A stretch of DNA of 18,384 nucleotides from Chrysochromulina tobinii (Eukaryota > Haptophyta > Prymnesiales > Chrysochromulinaceae), in NCBI GenBank assembly GCA_001275005.1, contig JWZX01002608.1, positions 1 to 18,384 on the forward strand, in the 5' to 3' direction. Of this stretch, positions 1 through 8,265 are shown in pieces (position 1 is the stretch's first letter; every line of letters starts with the position of its first letter). The position numbers and the translations under genes are program-made. Below the pieces are notes generated by a model. It did not search any database and was not told the origin of the DNA. It saw only the letters and a program-made list of their open reading frames with translations.

Positions 1-2637
1 GCCATGGCCCGCGCCGACGCGATGGCCCTTGCCGAGCCCGTCGCCTCGACCATCGCCGCACTCAGAGCCCTCCACCCCCCTGATGACCATGCCCTTCACC
101 CTGATAGCTCACCCCCTCCTCCGATTTGTGACTACGCCCCTCCCGACCCACCCCTCGAGCCTCTCTCACGTACTCACTTCCATGAAGTATGGCTCCGCAA
201 ACTCCCCAAACTCTCCGCTGCTGACCATGGCGGCTGGCGCTATGAGTACCTCTCCTCCGCTTACCGATTCCTCTCTACCACACGCCCTGATGCCCCCCCC
301 GGCGCTCCAACCTCCTTTATCCCCGGCCGAGGCGCTGACGCCCTCTTCAATCTCGCCTCCACCATCTTCGATGGCCGCATCCCCGCGTCTGTCCGCCCCT
401 GGTTCCTCGGCGGCCGCCTGATTGCCCTCTCAAAGGAAGGCGATGACCCGTCACTTGATGAGACGAAGCGAAAACTGCGGCCAATCGCTATTGGCTCAAC
501 CCTCGGTAGGGCTGTGTCGATGGTCGTGGCCAGACAATACAAAGATCGATTTGCGGCGTATCTCCAGCCACCCCCACCGGGTTCCTCGAACCCCCCGGCC
601 CAACCCAATGGCGCGCCCTGGCCGGCCCAAGTTGGTGTTGCCTGCAGCTCAGGTCTCGAATTCACGACGCACTCTGTCCGAGCCGTACTTGATGAGAACC
701 CTTCGTGGATCGACGTCGCACTCGATGCCAAGAACGCCTTCAATTCAATCCACAGGCGCACCTTCCTCAAGGTCATCAGCGACTCCTTTCCAAGCCTTTG
801 GAGTTGGGTTTGGTCCAACTACGGAGAACCCACCGAGCTCTACGTTCGACGCGACAACCTCGCCCCTGAGATTATTAAGAGCCGCTCGGGCACGAGACAA
901 GGCTGCCCACTAGGAGCCCAGCTCTTTGCCATCGGACTGCACCCTGTCCTTTGCCTCGTCCAATCCCTTCTCGGCGAAAGAGGCATGCTCATTGCTTACT
1001 GCGATGACATCCATATTCTATGCCCGCCACATGTGGCGAACGAAATCCTCCTCCTCGTGGCTGCCCCCGCCTCTGCCTCCCCCCCGGCCAACCCCCAGTC
1101 CCCTATCCTTGACCCCTCTTTCATCTCCACGGGCCTCGAACTCGGACCAGGGAAACAATCCATTTACGGACCCTCCCTATCGGACCCGGCCACCCGCGTG
1201 CGAGTGACCCAAATCCTTGGTCCCTCTATCCGCCTCCTTGGCGACCCCAAACTGCCCTCCTTCCAAGCAAAAGCCGATGCCATCCTGCGCGGAGACGGAT
1301 CGACCATTGCCCCTGGCCACCCAGTCCTTGGCTGCCCTGTTGGCACTGATGCTCATGTCGAACAGGTTATCAAAACCTCGGCGGAGAAGGCCGCTGCCCT
1401 CATCCCCATCCTAGACCGCCTCCTTCTCTCCAATGATTCCTCGGGCTCCTACGCCCCGGATGAGCGTGACATCCACCTCCGCTTTTGCGTCTGGCCGCGC
1501 CTGCGACACCTCCTCCGCACCGTCCGCCCTGGCCTAGGAGACGCCACCTTTCGAGCATTCGACAGCCTTGTCATCGAGGCTCGCCTCAAACCCCTCCTCA
1601 CCCCTGATGGCCCGACGCGCCATGCATTCACCCACATCCACCCCTACTACCTTACCTCCCTGCCCTTCCGCTTCGGCGGCCACGGCACGCTTCCCCACGT
1701 CAACCTTGACCCCCTCGACCCCACTGCATCGTACCACGATGCTGCCTACTATGGGAGCTTAGCAGCCGTTTGGCATTATATGAGAGCATGGGTTGTTCCC
1801 CTCCAAGGCCGCTGCCTTGCCCATCGGGCCGCAGGCTGCGGCGCCTATCAGAACCATGTCTTCGAAGCCTTTGAGCGCCTTATGATCTCTCATCGAGACG
1901 TCGGCCTCGCCCCCAACCATGATCTACTCCCAGACAGCTCACGCTTCCCCCAGCTTCACTCACACCTTGATGACGGCCGGCTCAGCCCTGCCACCGTCCC
2001 CCTCGGGGCCGCCGGACACGATGACCTTGATGGCTCAAATGATTCCCCTTCCTTCATCTATGACCTGGACGGCCTCGATGCCACTTGCCACCCACACGCT
2101 CAAGGAGCAGCCTCGGCAGTGGTGGCATCGCATGCCTTCCTTCGCCTCTTCAACGATCCAAGCACCACCGCCACGGGCCGCGCCCGCCTCCTTGACGGCA
2201 GTGTCCCCAAAGGCCCTTCTACGTGGCTCCGGCGCATCCCCACCCCCTCTCACGACGCCCTTCGCACCCCCCTCTTTGCCTTCCAAGTCCCTCAACACTT
2301 CCCGATCGCCCTTGCTATCGATCTCCTCCTCTTGCCGCCCGCGCAAGGGGAGGGCAACCTAACTCGCTGCACCGCCTGCTGCACTGTCGCCGAGCCTCTC
2401 GGGCACCCCCTTGTGGGACCTGGCGATCGCCACTTTGTGCAATGCCCCCATGGATTGAAGCTTGGGGGCAGCGATGATGAGGGCGAGGGCGGCAGCAGAG
2501 GGGGCGGCGGCGGCGGGGGCGAGGGCGGTGTCGGCGGTGGCGGACGCAAGGACATCGGTGAGGGCGGCGGTGATGGCGGCGGTGATGCTGGCGGCGGAAG
2601 CGGGGGTGCTGGGGGCCGCGGGTCGAGGGCGTGGTAG
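1..2637 (+). CDS. Reverse transcriptase of a retrotransposon, 5' partial
   Basis: RNA-directed DNA polymerase of a mobile element. Numbering from the Met at base 4, the RT blocks appear in order: RPIAIGSTLGRAVS (block 1, near 161), DVALDAKNAFNSIHR (block A, catalytic Asp 241), SGTRQGCPLGAQLFAIGL (block B, near 297) and AYCDDIHIL (block C, Asp 334 and Asp 335). The catalytic triad is therefore intact. Near 790-820 a Cys/His cluster (RCTACC, then GH, DRHF, QCPHG) resembles the C-terminal zinc knuckle of algal LINE-type RTs. The last 55 or so residues are Gly-rich low complexity and probably not native protein. The frame is open to base 1, so the true start and any endonuclease domain lie upstream; the ATG at 4 need not be a start. 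No endonuclease or RNase H domain is recognisable here. The exact clade cannot be settled by eye. Confidence 0.85.
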   Translation, partial: AMARADAMALAEPVASTIAALRALHPPDDHALHPDSSPPPPICDYAPPDPPLEPLSRTHFHEVWLRKLPKLSAADHGGWRYEYLSSAYRFLSTTRPDAPPGAPTSFIPGRGADALFNLASTIFDGRIPASVRPWFLGGRLIALSKEGDDPSLDETKRKLRPIAIGSTLGRAVSMVVARQYKDRFAAYLQPPPPGSSNPPAQPNGAPWPAQVGVACSSGLEFTTHSVRAVLDENPSWIDVALDAKNAFNSIHRRTFLKVISDSFPSLWSWVWSNYGEPTELYVRRDNLAPEIIKSRSGTRQGCPLGAQLFAIGLHPVLCLVQSLLGERGMLIAYCDDIHILCPPHVANEILLLVAAPASASPPANPQSPILDPSFISTGLELGPGKQSIYGPSLSDPATRVRVTQILGPSIRLLGDPKLPSFQAKADAILRGDGSTIAPGHPVLGCPVGTDAHVEQVIKTSAEKAAALIPILDRLLLSNDSSGSYAPDERDIHLRFCVWPRLRHLLRTVRPGLGDATFRAFDSLVIEARLKPLLTPDGPTRHAFTHIHPYYLTSLPFRFGGHGTLPHVNLDPLDPTASYHDAAYYGSLAAVWHYMRAWVVPLQGRCLAHRAAGCGAYQNHVFEAFERLMISHRDVGLAPNHDLLPDSSRFPQLHSHLDDGRLSPATVPLGAAGHDDLDGSNDSPSFIYDLDGLDATCHPHAQGAASAVVASHAFLRLFNDPSTTATGRARLLDGSVPKGPSTWLRRIPTPSHDALRTPLFAFQVPQHFPIALAIDLLLLPPAQGEGNLTRCTACCTVAEPLGHPLVGPGDRHFVQCPHGLKLGGSDDEGEGGSRGGGGGGGEGGVGGGGRKDIGEGGGDGGGDAGGGSGGAGGRGSRAW
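2455..2632 (+). repeat. GGC/GGT-rich low-complexity tract
   Basis: An imperfect run of GGC, GGT and GGG triplets with occasional GAT and GAG. In the RT frame it encodes a Gly-rich tail; in the next frame it encodes an Ala-rich tract. Slippage in this tract is the likely reason that the RT frame ends at 2637 and a Cys-rich segment continues in a different frame. Confidence 0.75.
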
Positions 2638-2833
2638 CGTCTATGCGCAGCTAGCCCTACGCGATGACGCACTTGAGCGCCAGCGCATCCGAGATGATGG
2701 CATCTTCTGCAGCTCCTGCGCCCTCCTCCGTTTACCAGACCATTTCTTTCCGGCGACGCTCGCCCCTCGAGTGCCCCCTTCCCGCCGTCGATGTGTCTTC
2801 TGTATCCGAGCAATCCGAGCGAACTTTGACTGA
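2636..2833 (+). pseudogene. Possible C-terminal zinc-finger piece of the retroelement, out of frame
   Basis: This open segment follows the G-rich tract in the +2 frame and ends at TGA 2831-2833. It encodes SVYAQLALRDDALERQRIRDD and then two CxxC pairs, FCSSCALLRLP and RRRCVFCIRA, separated by about 30 residues, a spacing that suits a zinc-binding module. It has no ATG of its own near its beginning. I read it as the original C-terminus of the RT polyprotein, separated by a frameshift in the GC-rich tract. The zinc-finger reading rests on Cys spacing only. Confidence 0.4.
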
Positions 2834-3543
2834 GCGACGCTGACTGGGAATGGACATGAAGAGCACGCCCGATCCTTTTTCAGGGTGCTTGGATCCTTCC
2901 GGTGATCAACGTGCTCACGTTCCGAGTGATCCCGCCCTGATCTCACTTGGGCCGTCAAGGCAAGCGATCCCTTTCTGATCTCGCTTCGCCGCCGAAGGTT
3001 TTTGGGGCCCCACGACCTGCACATACGTCCCGGTCCACTTTTTTTCCACCCGCAGAGGCGTGGTTTTGGACCGAGACATCGAGGCTCTGCGTGACGAGCG
3101 CTCATTTTCTTTTTCTTTTTTCTTTTCTTGCTGGCTCTGTGGTAGTCTTCTGTTCGTGTTCTTTGGGGCACATGCAGAGCTCCTCGGGTGATTGCCCCTT
3201 GGAGGGGAGAGCTCGAGTGGGTCCCTCTCTCGAATCCGGCTCTATGCCGGGTCGTTGACATGCGCGAGGACGGACGGAGCCAGCGTCTCTTCAGGGGGCG
3301 GCTATTATACCTCTAATGGCTGCCCCCTGGCACGCCCATCTGGGGGTTCACCGCCCATGTCGGCGGGCGCGCTCCCTCCCGAGTTCATATTTGGGTCTCG
3401 CCGATCTTCTCTTATAGGCTGTTTCTCAGCTCTCTGCCTGCATGTGTCTTCCTTCGGGGCCTTGTTTTTGGGTCTTGTATTGTCTTCCCTTCTGAGCTTT
3501 GTACGTGTTGTGTGTATTAACATGAACCTGGGAAGGAATTATA
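2834..3543 (+). other. Non-coding retroelement tail (3' UTR-like)
   Basis: No credible coding frame on either strand. It is more T-rich than its surroundings, with a T/C run at about 3105-3130, a small CCGGC/GCCGG hairpin near 3235-3250 and the large hairpin at 3291-3330. It ends with a TG-rich stretch (GTACGTGTTGTGTGTATTAA, 3500-3519) just before the hydrolase ATG. Part of it must also serve as the 5' leader and promoter of that gene, unless the gene's promoter has been displaced by the insertion. Confidence 0.5.
3291..3330 (+). other. 40-base stem-loop in the retroelement tail
   Basis: The left arm TCAGGGGGCGGCTATTA pairs along all 17 positions with the right arm TAATGGCTGCCCCCTGG around a six-base loop (TACCTC). 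Three of the pairs are G-U type, which fits an RNA structure better than a DNA palindrome. It lies about 210 bases before the presumed end of the element. Confidence 0.7.
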
Positions 3544-4459
3544 ATGTCGGTCGCATCCCTTCTCGCGCTCACCAACACCACCCGCGTGCTCGAGGACTTG
3601 CGAACGTTAGCCGCCTTTGGATTGCATCAGTCTGCGGGCCAAGGGCTTCATGTTTCGCGCCCCTCCTTTTCCGACGTGGACATGGCCACGCGGCGATGGG
3701 TGGCCTCGCGGATGGAGGCGGCCGGACTGCTCGGAGTGCAGATCGACGGCCTTGGGTCCGTGTATGGCAGCGCTGGCGTGGATAACGCGCCCGCTCTGCT
3801 GATGGGCGGGTACACGGACACATCTGCGGCCGGGACGAGCTGGCTCGACGGCACGCTCGGATTGGCCTATGCGTTGGAGGCTGCCAGAGTCCTGCACGAG
3901 GGTGGCGCGGCCGACTGGACGGCCTGGTCGGTCATCAACTGGCAGCTCGACGAAGAGGGCAATTTCGGGCACCCGCTTGCAGCGCCGACGGCATTCGTGG
4001 CCGAGGACGCCAAATTCATCCCATCCAAGGAGCTCTGGCGCGCGCGCGCGGCTGCGGCGGTCGCCGGTACACCGATCATGCACGCGTCTGGTCGGCAGGG
4101 CGGCTGGGCGGGCTACTTGGAGGGCTACGTGGAGCGCGGCTCGGCGCTCCTGCGGGCCAACGCCAGCCTGGGCGTCGTGCACGCGATCGCGGGCTCGCGC
4201 CAGCTGCGTCTCGTCTGCCCTGCTCCTTCGGGTCCAGCTGCCGAGCCGAGAGCGGCTTCGTCAGCTTCGTCAGCTTCATCAGCTGCCGAGCCGAGGGCGG
4301 TGCTCTTCACGGCACCTCTGCAGGCCATGCGGATGGCCGCCGCCCTCGATGACGGGCTGCGTGCCCTCTGCGCGGCGTGGGACGCCGGAGGGTGCTCAGG
4401 CAGCTGGCACTTCTTTGATTTTGAGGGCTTCCCGTCCCGTGACAAAACTCATCGCGAGG

Positions 4460-4490
<31 letters not shown>

Positions 4491-5292
4491 TGGCGGCAGC
4501 GGCCACTCCGCTGGCGCTCACATGTACGCTCGACACGGCGCTCACATGCACGCAGGCGGCGGCGCGAACATCACGCACGAGCTCCGTGCCACAGACGAGC
4601 AGCTCCTCGATCGCATGAGTCGCCTCGCCGCCGCCATCTCGGATGGCTCCGCGACGGCGCCGCTCCACACGGCGCTCTCATCCCGCGCATGCACTCTGCT
4701 TCCTCTGGCGCGCGCGGCGTTTCCAGTGAGCACGCTCGACCCGGGCTTGGTCGAGTGCATTCGGGAGGCCACGATGGCGACGGTGGGCGAGGTGCGGACA
4801 CATCGGATACACTCTCGTGCGCTCCTGAGCGCCGTGGCGGGCGCCTCTCCGATGGCGCAGGTGATGCCTGCGGCGCTGCTGCTGATCGCGCGCCCGATCG
4901 GCGAGCAGCATGGCCGGCAGGAGGAGGAACGCCCACCACGGCGCGAGGAGGAACGCCCACCACGGCGCGAGGAGGAACGCCCACCACGGCGCGATGAGGA
5001 ACGCCCGTGGGACGACGAGCACACTGCGCGCCTCATCGCCGACGGCGCGAGGGCCTTCGTACGTGCCGCCGTGGGCGTGGCGTTCGGAGCGTGCCAGAGC
5101 GAGAGAGGCCCCACGTGCATCGTCGGCGACAAGCGGCGAAATGTGCGCCTCGCCAATCCTTCTTGGAGTGCTCATCTTGCCGGCGAGGAGCCCGAGGCGG
5201 AGCGGGAGGATGAGCGGGAGGAGGGACGCTCAGAGGAGGTGGCGAGTGTGGACGGCGAGTTGCTCAATGTGGCCGACTATCCCGACCTCTGA
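3544..5292 (+). CDS. M20-family amidohydrolase-like protein, metal site lost (probable pseudoenzyme)
   Basis: 582 residues from an ATG with A at -3. The fold signature is that of the allantoate amidohydrolase / N-carbamoyl amino acid hydrolase / beta-ureidopropionase group: SRPSFSDVDMATRRWVASRMEAAG (split here: residues 38-61), GGYTDTSAAGTSWLDGTLGL (88-107), QLDEEGNFG (134-142), GYLEGYVERG (190-199) and LSAVAGASPM (428-437). Compared with the family motifs GSHxDT, ELHIEQG and SGAGHDA, the three metal-ligand His are Tyr90, Tyr195 and about Ala434, whereas the bridging Asp (Asp102) and Glu pair (137-138) remain. The protein is about 150 residues longer than usual because of a Gly/Ser linker (near 305-320) and a 24-base repeat that encodes EEERPPRR units (near 460-488). 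No signal peptide or introns are seen. Hydrolysis is unlikely; a structural or binding role is inference. Confidence 0.75.
4921..5007 (+). repeat. 24-base in-frame tandem repeat, 3.6 copies
   Basis: Units begin at 4921, 4945 and 4969, with a shortened, slightly diverged copy at 4993. Each full unit reads GAGGAGGAACGC followed by CCACCACGGCGC and encodes EEERPPRR. The first three copies are identical, so the expansion looks recent. It lies in the hydrolase-like gene shortly after its degenerate third metal motif. Confidence 0.9.
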
Positions 5293-5711
5293 CATGTGTT
5301 GCCAGTTTGCCACTACGAGGGGGGGGGGCGTCAGGTAGAAAAACTCATACCGTAGAACCCGGAACGCCACGTCCAAACGACGACCCGAAGCGCCGCGGAT
5401 CGGTCACGCGCGCCCGCGCGTCTGATGACCCGTCAGGACAAAGGACATGACAAAGGAGCAGCAATTATAATCAGATATCATTAAGAGACTCACGTAACAT
5501 CAAACATGCACGGTACGTACGCGTAGCTCACCCTTACTGAACGCAGTGTAGTACTGTAACATGAAGTAATCTGCCCGCATCGATCGGTATCGAAAGGAAT
5601 TACCGCAGTCCCCACGTTGCGAGGTACACAACGATTGGAACAGTATGCCCTCTCTTGCGATCTCGCGCTCGGCCGGCTGCGCCTGTGGTGCGCTGGCCTG
5701 TGCGCGGGCCA
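5293..5711. other. Intergenic region between convergent genes
   Basis: It lies between the ends of the hydrolase-like gene (+) and the TMEM41-like gene (-). It holds an eight-G run near 5321 and an AT-richer patch at 5460-5480, and otherwise presumably the two 3' UTRs. I see no RNA gene, repeat or plausible short ORF in it. Confidence 0.5.
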
Positions 5712-6647
5712 TCACTCGGTTTTGTGCAAGGCCGCCGCCTTCTCCTCCTTCTTGCGCTTCAGGTGCCTGATCATCGCAAGCGGGATGAATTGCAAGAAGA
5801 ACATCGCGGAGGCGACGGGCAGCATGTCCTTGGTCATTTGCGTGATGCTAAAGCCTTTCTCGCCAAGCGTTTTCAGCACGGAACCGCCCTGCGCGAGGAA
5901 GCAGATGCTCAGCTGCGTGCCGAAGAAAGTGCCCAGCACAAATTGCGGCAGCGGGTTGCCCACGATCGGTGACGACGCGTTGATGAGCCAATTCGGGAAG
6001 GGCGAGAGGCGCAAAAAGACGTTGAAGAGGAAGAGGTGGTCGCGCTCCTCGTGCGCCTTCTTGCGAAAGTCCTCGAGCTTGTCTGCGGCCCAGCGCTCGA
6101 GCATCGGCTTGGCCATCACGCTCGACAGCGCGTAGCACATCGACGAGCCCACCACCTCGCCTGTGCTCGTGAGCAGCTGCGACAGCCACAACGGGAAGAT
6201 GGCGCCAGCGAGGATGCACATGGCGAAGGTCGCCGGTATGGCAAAGGATTTGAGGCTGAGGTAGGTGAGCTCGAAGAAGAAGAGCACGAACCACCAATTC
6301 GTCTTCTGGTACTCGGTTGCGCACTTCCACATGCTGATGATGCCTTGGGTGCTCGTCTCGTCAGTGCCCAAGAAAGGGAGGTACGGAGCGAGGAACTTGG
6401 GCGTGGGAATGAGTTTGGGCAACAGACGGATTGAGACGTTGTCGCACACGCCACCGGCCGGTGCTGGCGGCGCGTACGCCATGACCGTCGCAAGGCCGAC
6501 CGCAAGCGACGACACGCAAGCCATGTAGGTGAGCACCGATTTCCGGAATTCAGCGTCGCTCGAGGCTGGAGGCGGAGCTGGTGCCGTCGCCGCCATGGAA
6601 GAGGTTTGGCGGGTTATGCGGTCTGTGCTTGGGATTAGGGTTGGCAT
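5712..6647 (-). CDS. TMEM41/VMP1-like (VTT/DedA-type) membrane protein
   Basis: 311 residues from the first ATG in the frame (6647, G at -3); an alternative ATG at 6596 (17 codons later, starting MAATAPAPPP) is also reasonable. A membrane segment lies near 37-58 (VLTYMACVSSLAVGLATVMAY). The VTT core spans about 120-260: FELTYLSLKSFAIPATF, then AGAIFPLWLSQLL, the re-entrant-type block and FLRLSPFPNWLINASSPIVG, PQFVLGTFFGTQ. The last is the hallmark of the TMEM41 subgroup (RxxPFxPNWxxN..SP). Known family members are ER scramblases that act in lipid mobilisation and autophagosome formation. The protein ends in a membrane segment (LPVASAMFFLQFIPLAMI) and a basic tail KRKKEEK. ER location and scramblase activity are inferred from the family. 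Confidence 0.85.
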   Translation of the reverse strand: MPTLIPSTDRITRQTSSMAATAPAPPPASSDAEFRKSVLTYMACVSSLAVGLATVMAYAPPAPAGGVCDNVSIRLLPKLIPTPKFLAPYLPFLGTDETSTQGIISMWKCATEYQKTNWWFVLFFFELTYLSLKSFAIPATFAMCILAGAIFPLWLSQLLTSTGEVVGSSMCYALSSVMAKPMLERWAADKLEDFRKKAHEERDHLFLFNVFLRLSPFPNWLINASSPIVGNPLPQFVLGTFFGTQLSICFLAQGGSVLKTLGEKGFSITQMTKDMLPVASAMFFLQFIPLAMIRHLKRKKEEKAAALHKTE

Positions 6648-7054
6648 CGCGGAAAGAACGACGTCTGGGACGTTTTGCGCCACGAGACGAGGTTGTGATC
6701 GGAGTCTGTGAATGAAGGCGACAAGGACCCGGGGAAACGGTCGGAGGAAAGGAGCAGGCAACGACCTTTTCAACTGTGAGTTGGTGCCTTCTCGGTACTC
6801 GGAACCCGCAAGCTCCGGCTCACACTGTCACACATGCGACATCGGAGCATGCATCGGAGATGGGCTCACAGCCGTTTCACACAGAGCTGGTCACGGATGG
6901 GTCAGCCTCTTTGCTCTTATTAGCCATTCAGAATCGGCACACAGCCGTTTCACACCCCGGAGGGTCCCTCAGCCAAAAGTAGTAGCGCTCAAATGACCTC
7001 TGGTCAATCAACTTTAAACGAGAACGTCCTCTATCCAACCGCGCTCTCAAACGA
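6648..7054. other. Intergenic region upstream of the TMEM41-like gene
   Basis: It separates the 5' end of the TMEM41-like gene from the 3' end of the Nudix gene, both on the minus strand, so it should hold the promoter of the first and the 3' UTR of the second. A 16-base direct repeat CACAGCCGTTTCACAC occurs at 6867-6882 and 6940-6955. No TATA box or other named element stands out. Confidence 0.45.
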
Positions 7055-8044
7055 TCAAAGCCGTGCGCTATGCACGTAGATGCTCGTCTCGCCGCGTCGG
7101 GGATCCTTGGGGTCGTTGGCGAGCCGGAGCCGGCGCAACCCTTCACTCTCGCTGCGTGCGGCCGCAATAGTAGCGCGCGCGAGCTCAGCGTACGCTCCGT
7201 CATGTTGGTAGTACGGCAGTGCGAGATACTCGTCGATCTTCATCCACCGGGCATCGGCGAGCTCCTCGGCCTGGCGGCGGATCTCAGCCGACGAGCCCTC
7301 GACTAGCATGCACTGGCACATGAAGAAGAGGTTTCCTTTTCCGTGCAAAGCAAGCTGCAGGTCACGCATCCCAAGGAGCTTGATGAAGGTCACGTCGAGG
7401 CCCGTCTCCTCCTTCATCTCGCGGACGGCGCATGCGCTCAACTCCTCGCCCGCGTTCACCAGCCCGGTGGGCACCTTCCAGAACCCGCCCTTGCGCATAG
7501 CTGCCGGCCCGCTCGCTTCCTGCACGACGAGAACCTCGTCATGCTCGTTGATGCACACCATGCCCATGCCGACCGAGTGGCTTGCGTTGGACGGAAGGCT
7601 GTTATCGCCCTTGCCCAGCCACAGTGACATCATGAGATATCCGGGCTCAGCGTGGTGGAACGTGAAGCCCTGGGCCTGCGCAGCACCGATGAGCTCCGAG
7701 CGCATCGCTGGCACCTCAATCCACACGCCGAGCCGGCCGGCCGCACGCCACGAATCAATGCTCGAAGCGAGCTTCTGCGAGAATGATTCAGTCGAGGCGC
7801 ACGCTGCGACGTCCTGTGCTGAGACGGACACGCCCTTGTAAGGATCGCCCTTCGACGGGAAGACTTCCTCTTCTTTCGCTGCGCACATGGCAAGCGTTGC
7901 CGCCGCGCATGACGCTGTGGCGGCGGCGGCCAACATGAAAGAAGGCGGATACTGAAGACCATGGAAAGAAGGCAGCTTATAGACGGCCGAGCGGCTCGCC
8001 GATCGGCATGCCCAGCCGCCTCGTGCCGAAAGGATGCGCCGCAT
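7055..8044 (-). CDS. Nudix hydrolase (NUDT6 / plant NUDX-like) with N-terminal targeting region
   Basis: 329 residues from the first ATG (8044, G at -3). A perfect Nudix box (Gx5Ex7REUxEExGU) begins at GLVNAGEE, about residue 194, and ends with REMKEETGL, about 216; the catalytic Glu residues are all present. Before it lie the pre-Nudix region (WIEVPAMRSELIGAAQAQGF, HHAEPGYLMMSLWL) and GGFWKVPTG, the arrangement of human NUDT6 and plant NUDX2/6/7/8 proteins, which hydrolyse NDP-linked metabolites such as ADP-ribose or NADH. The N-terminus MRRILSARGGWACRSASRS is basic and Ser/Ala-rich, and is followed by a hydrophobic stretch at 37-56 (MLAAAATASCAAATLAMCAA). This looks like a bipartite organelle presequence. 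A start at the internal ATG 7936 would leave only the hydrophobic part. The substrate cannot be told from sequence. Confidence 0.85.
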   Translation of the reverse strand: MRRILSARGGWACRSASRSAVYKLPSFHGLQYPPSFMLAAAATASCAAATLAMCAAKEEEVFPSKGDPYKGVSVSAQDVAACASTESFSQKLASSIDSWRAAGRLGVWIEVPAMRSELIGAAQAQGFTFHHAEPGYLMMSLWLGKGDNSLPSNASHSVGMGMVCINEHDEVLVVQEASGPAAMRKGGFWKVPTGLVNAGEELSACAVREMKEETGLDVTFIKLLGMRDLQLALHGKGNLFFMCQCMLVEGSSAEIRRQAEELADARWMKIDEYLALPYYQHDGAYAELARATIAAARSESEGLRRLRLANDPKDPRRGETSIYVHSARL

Positions 8045-8265
8045 CTCCACACGCCACTTTTTCTGCACCACTTTCCGAGCGTGAGCGCCGTACCGAGCAT
8101 TTGTTGAGATCCTCTCAACGCAGCCGAGCCTCCCCTACCTTTCGCGCCCATTTATCACGGGTACACACTCACAAACGCTTGGCGCCGTCGCGATCGCGTT
8201 TCTTTTTACAAGCACTTCCCGCTCCTTCGCTCGCATTGCTAGCAAAAGAATCAAGCAGATCAACG
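8045..8265. promoter_or_regulatory. Shared promoter region of divergent Nudix and kinase genes
   Basis: The 221 bases between two divergent start codons must contain both promoters. No TATA box is evident. The kinase frame is open through this region back to an ATG at 8008, but the encoded residues are Arg/Ser-rich and unlike a domain, and that start would lie inside the Nudix gene. Confidence 0.45.

Larger units (their letters stand above)
1..3543 (+). mobile_element. 3' part of a non-LTR-type retrotransposon
   Basis: The stretch holds a reverse transcriptase reading frame that is already open at base 1, a G-rich tract, a short Cys-rich segment in another frame, and about 700 bases of non-coding tail with pyrimidine runs (near 3039-3048 and 3105-3130) and strong hairpins. 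No integrase, protease or long terminal repeat is visible, which favours a LINE-like element. The right boundary is set only by the start of the next gene at 3544; no poly(A) tail or target-site duplication could be recognised, and the left end lies outside the window. The element is probably degenerate, because its C-terminal module is out of frame with the RT. Confidence 0.7.

Noticed and set aside
2292-2813. Minus-strand Pro-rich ORF
   Set aside because: It is the complement of the GGC-rich tract and the RT coding strand.
2641-3261. Minus-strand basic ORF of 206 codons across the retroelement tail
   Set aside because: Lys/Arg-rich low-complexity translation of T/C runs, no domain, and it overlaps the plus-strand element.
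4542-5175. Minus-strand ORFs across the hydrolase gene
   Set aside because: They are Arg/Ser-rich shadows of a GC-rich coding strand with no family features.
8008-8265. Upstream extension of the kinase to an ATG at 8008
   Set aside because: It would overlap the divergent Nudix gene, and the added residues show no domain; the ATG at 8266 has a suitable context.
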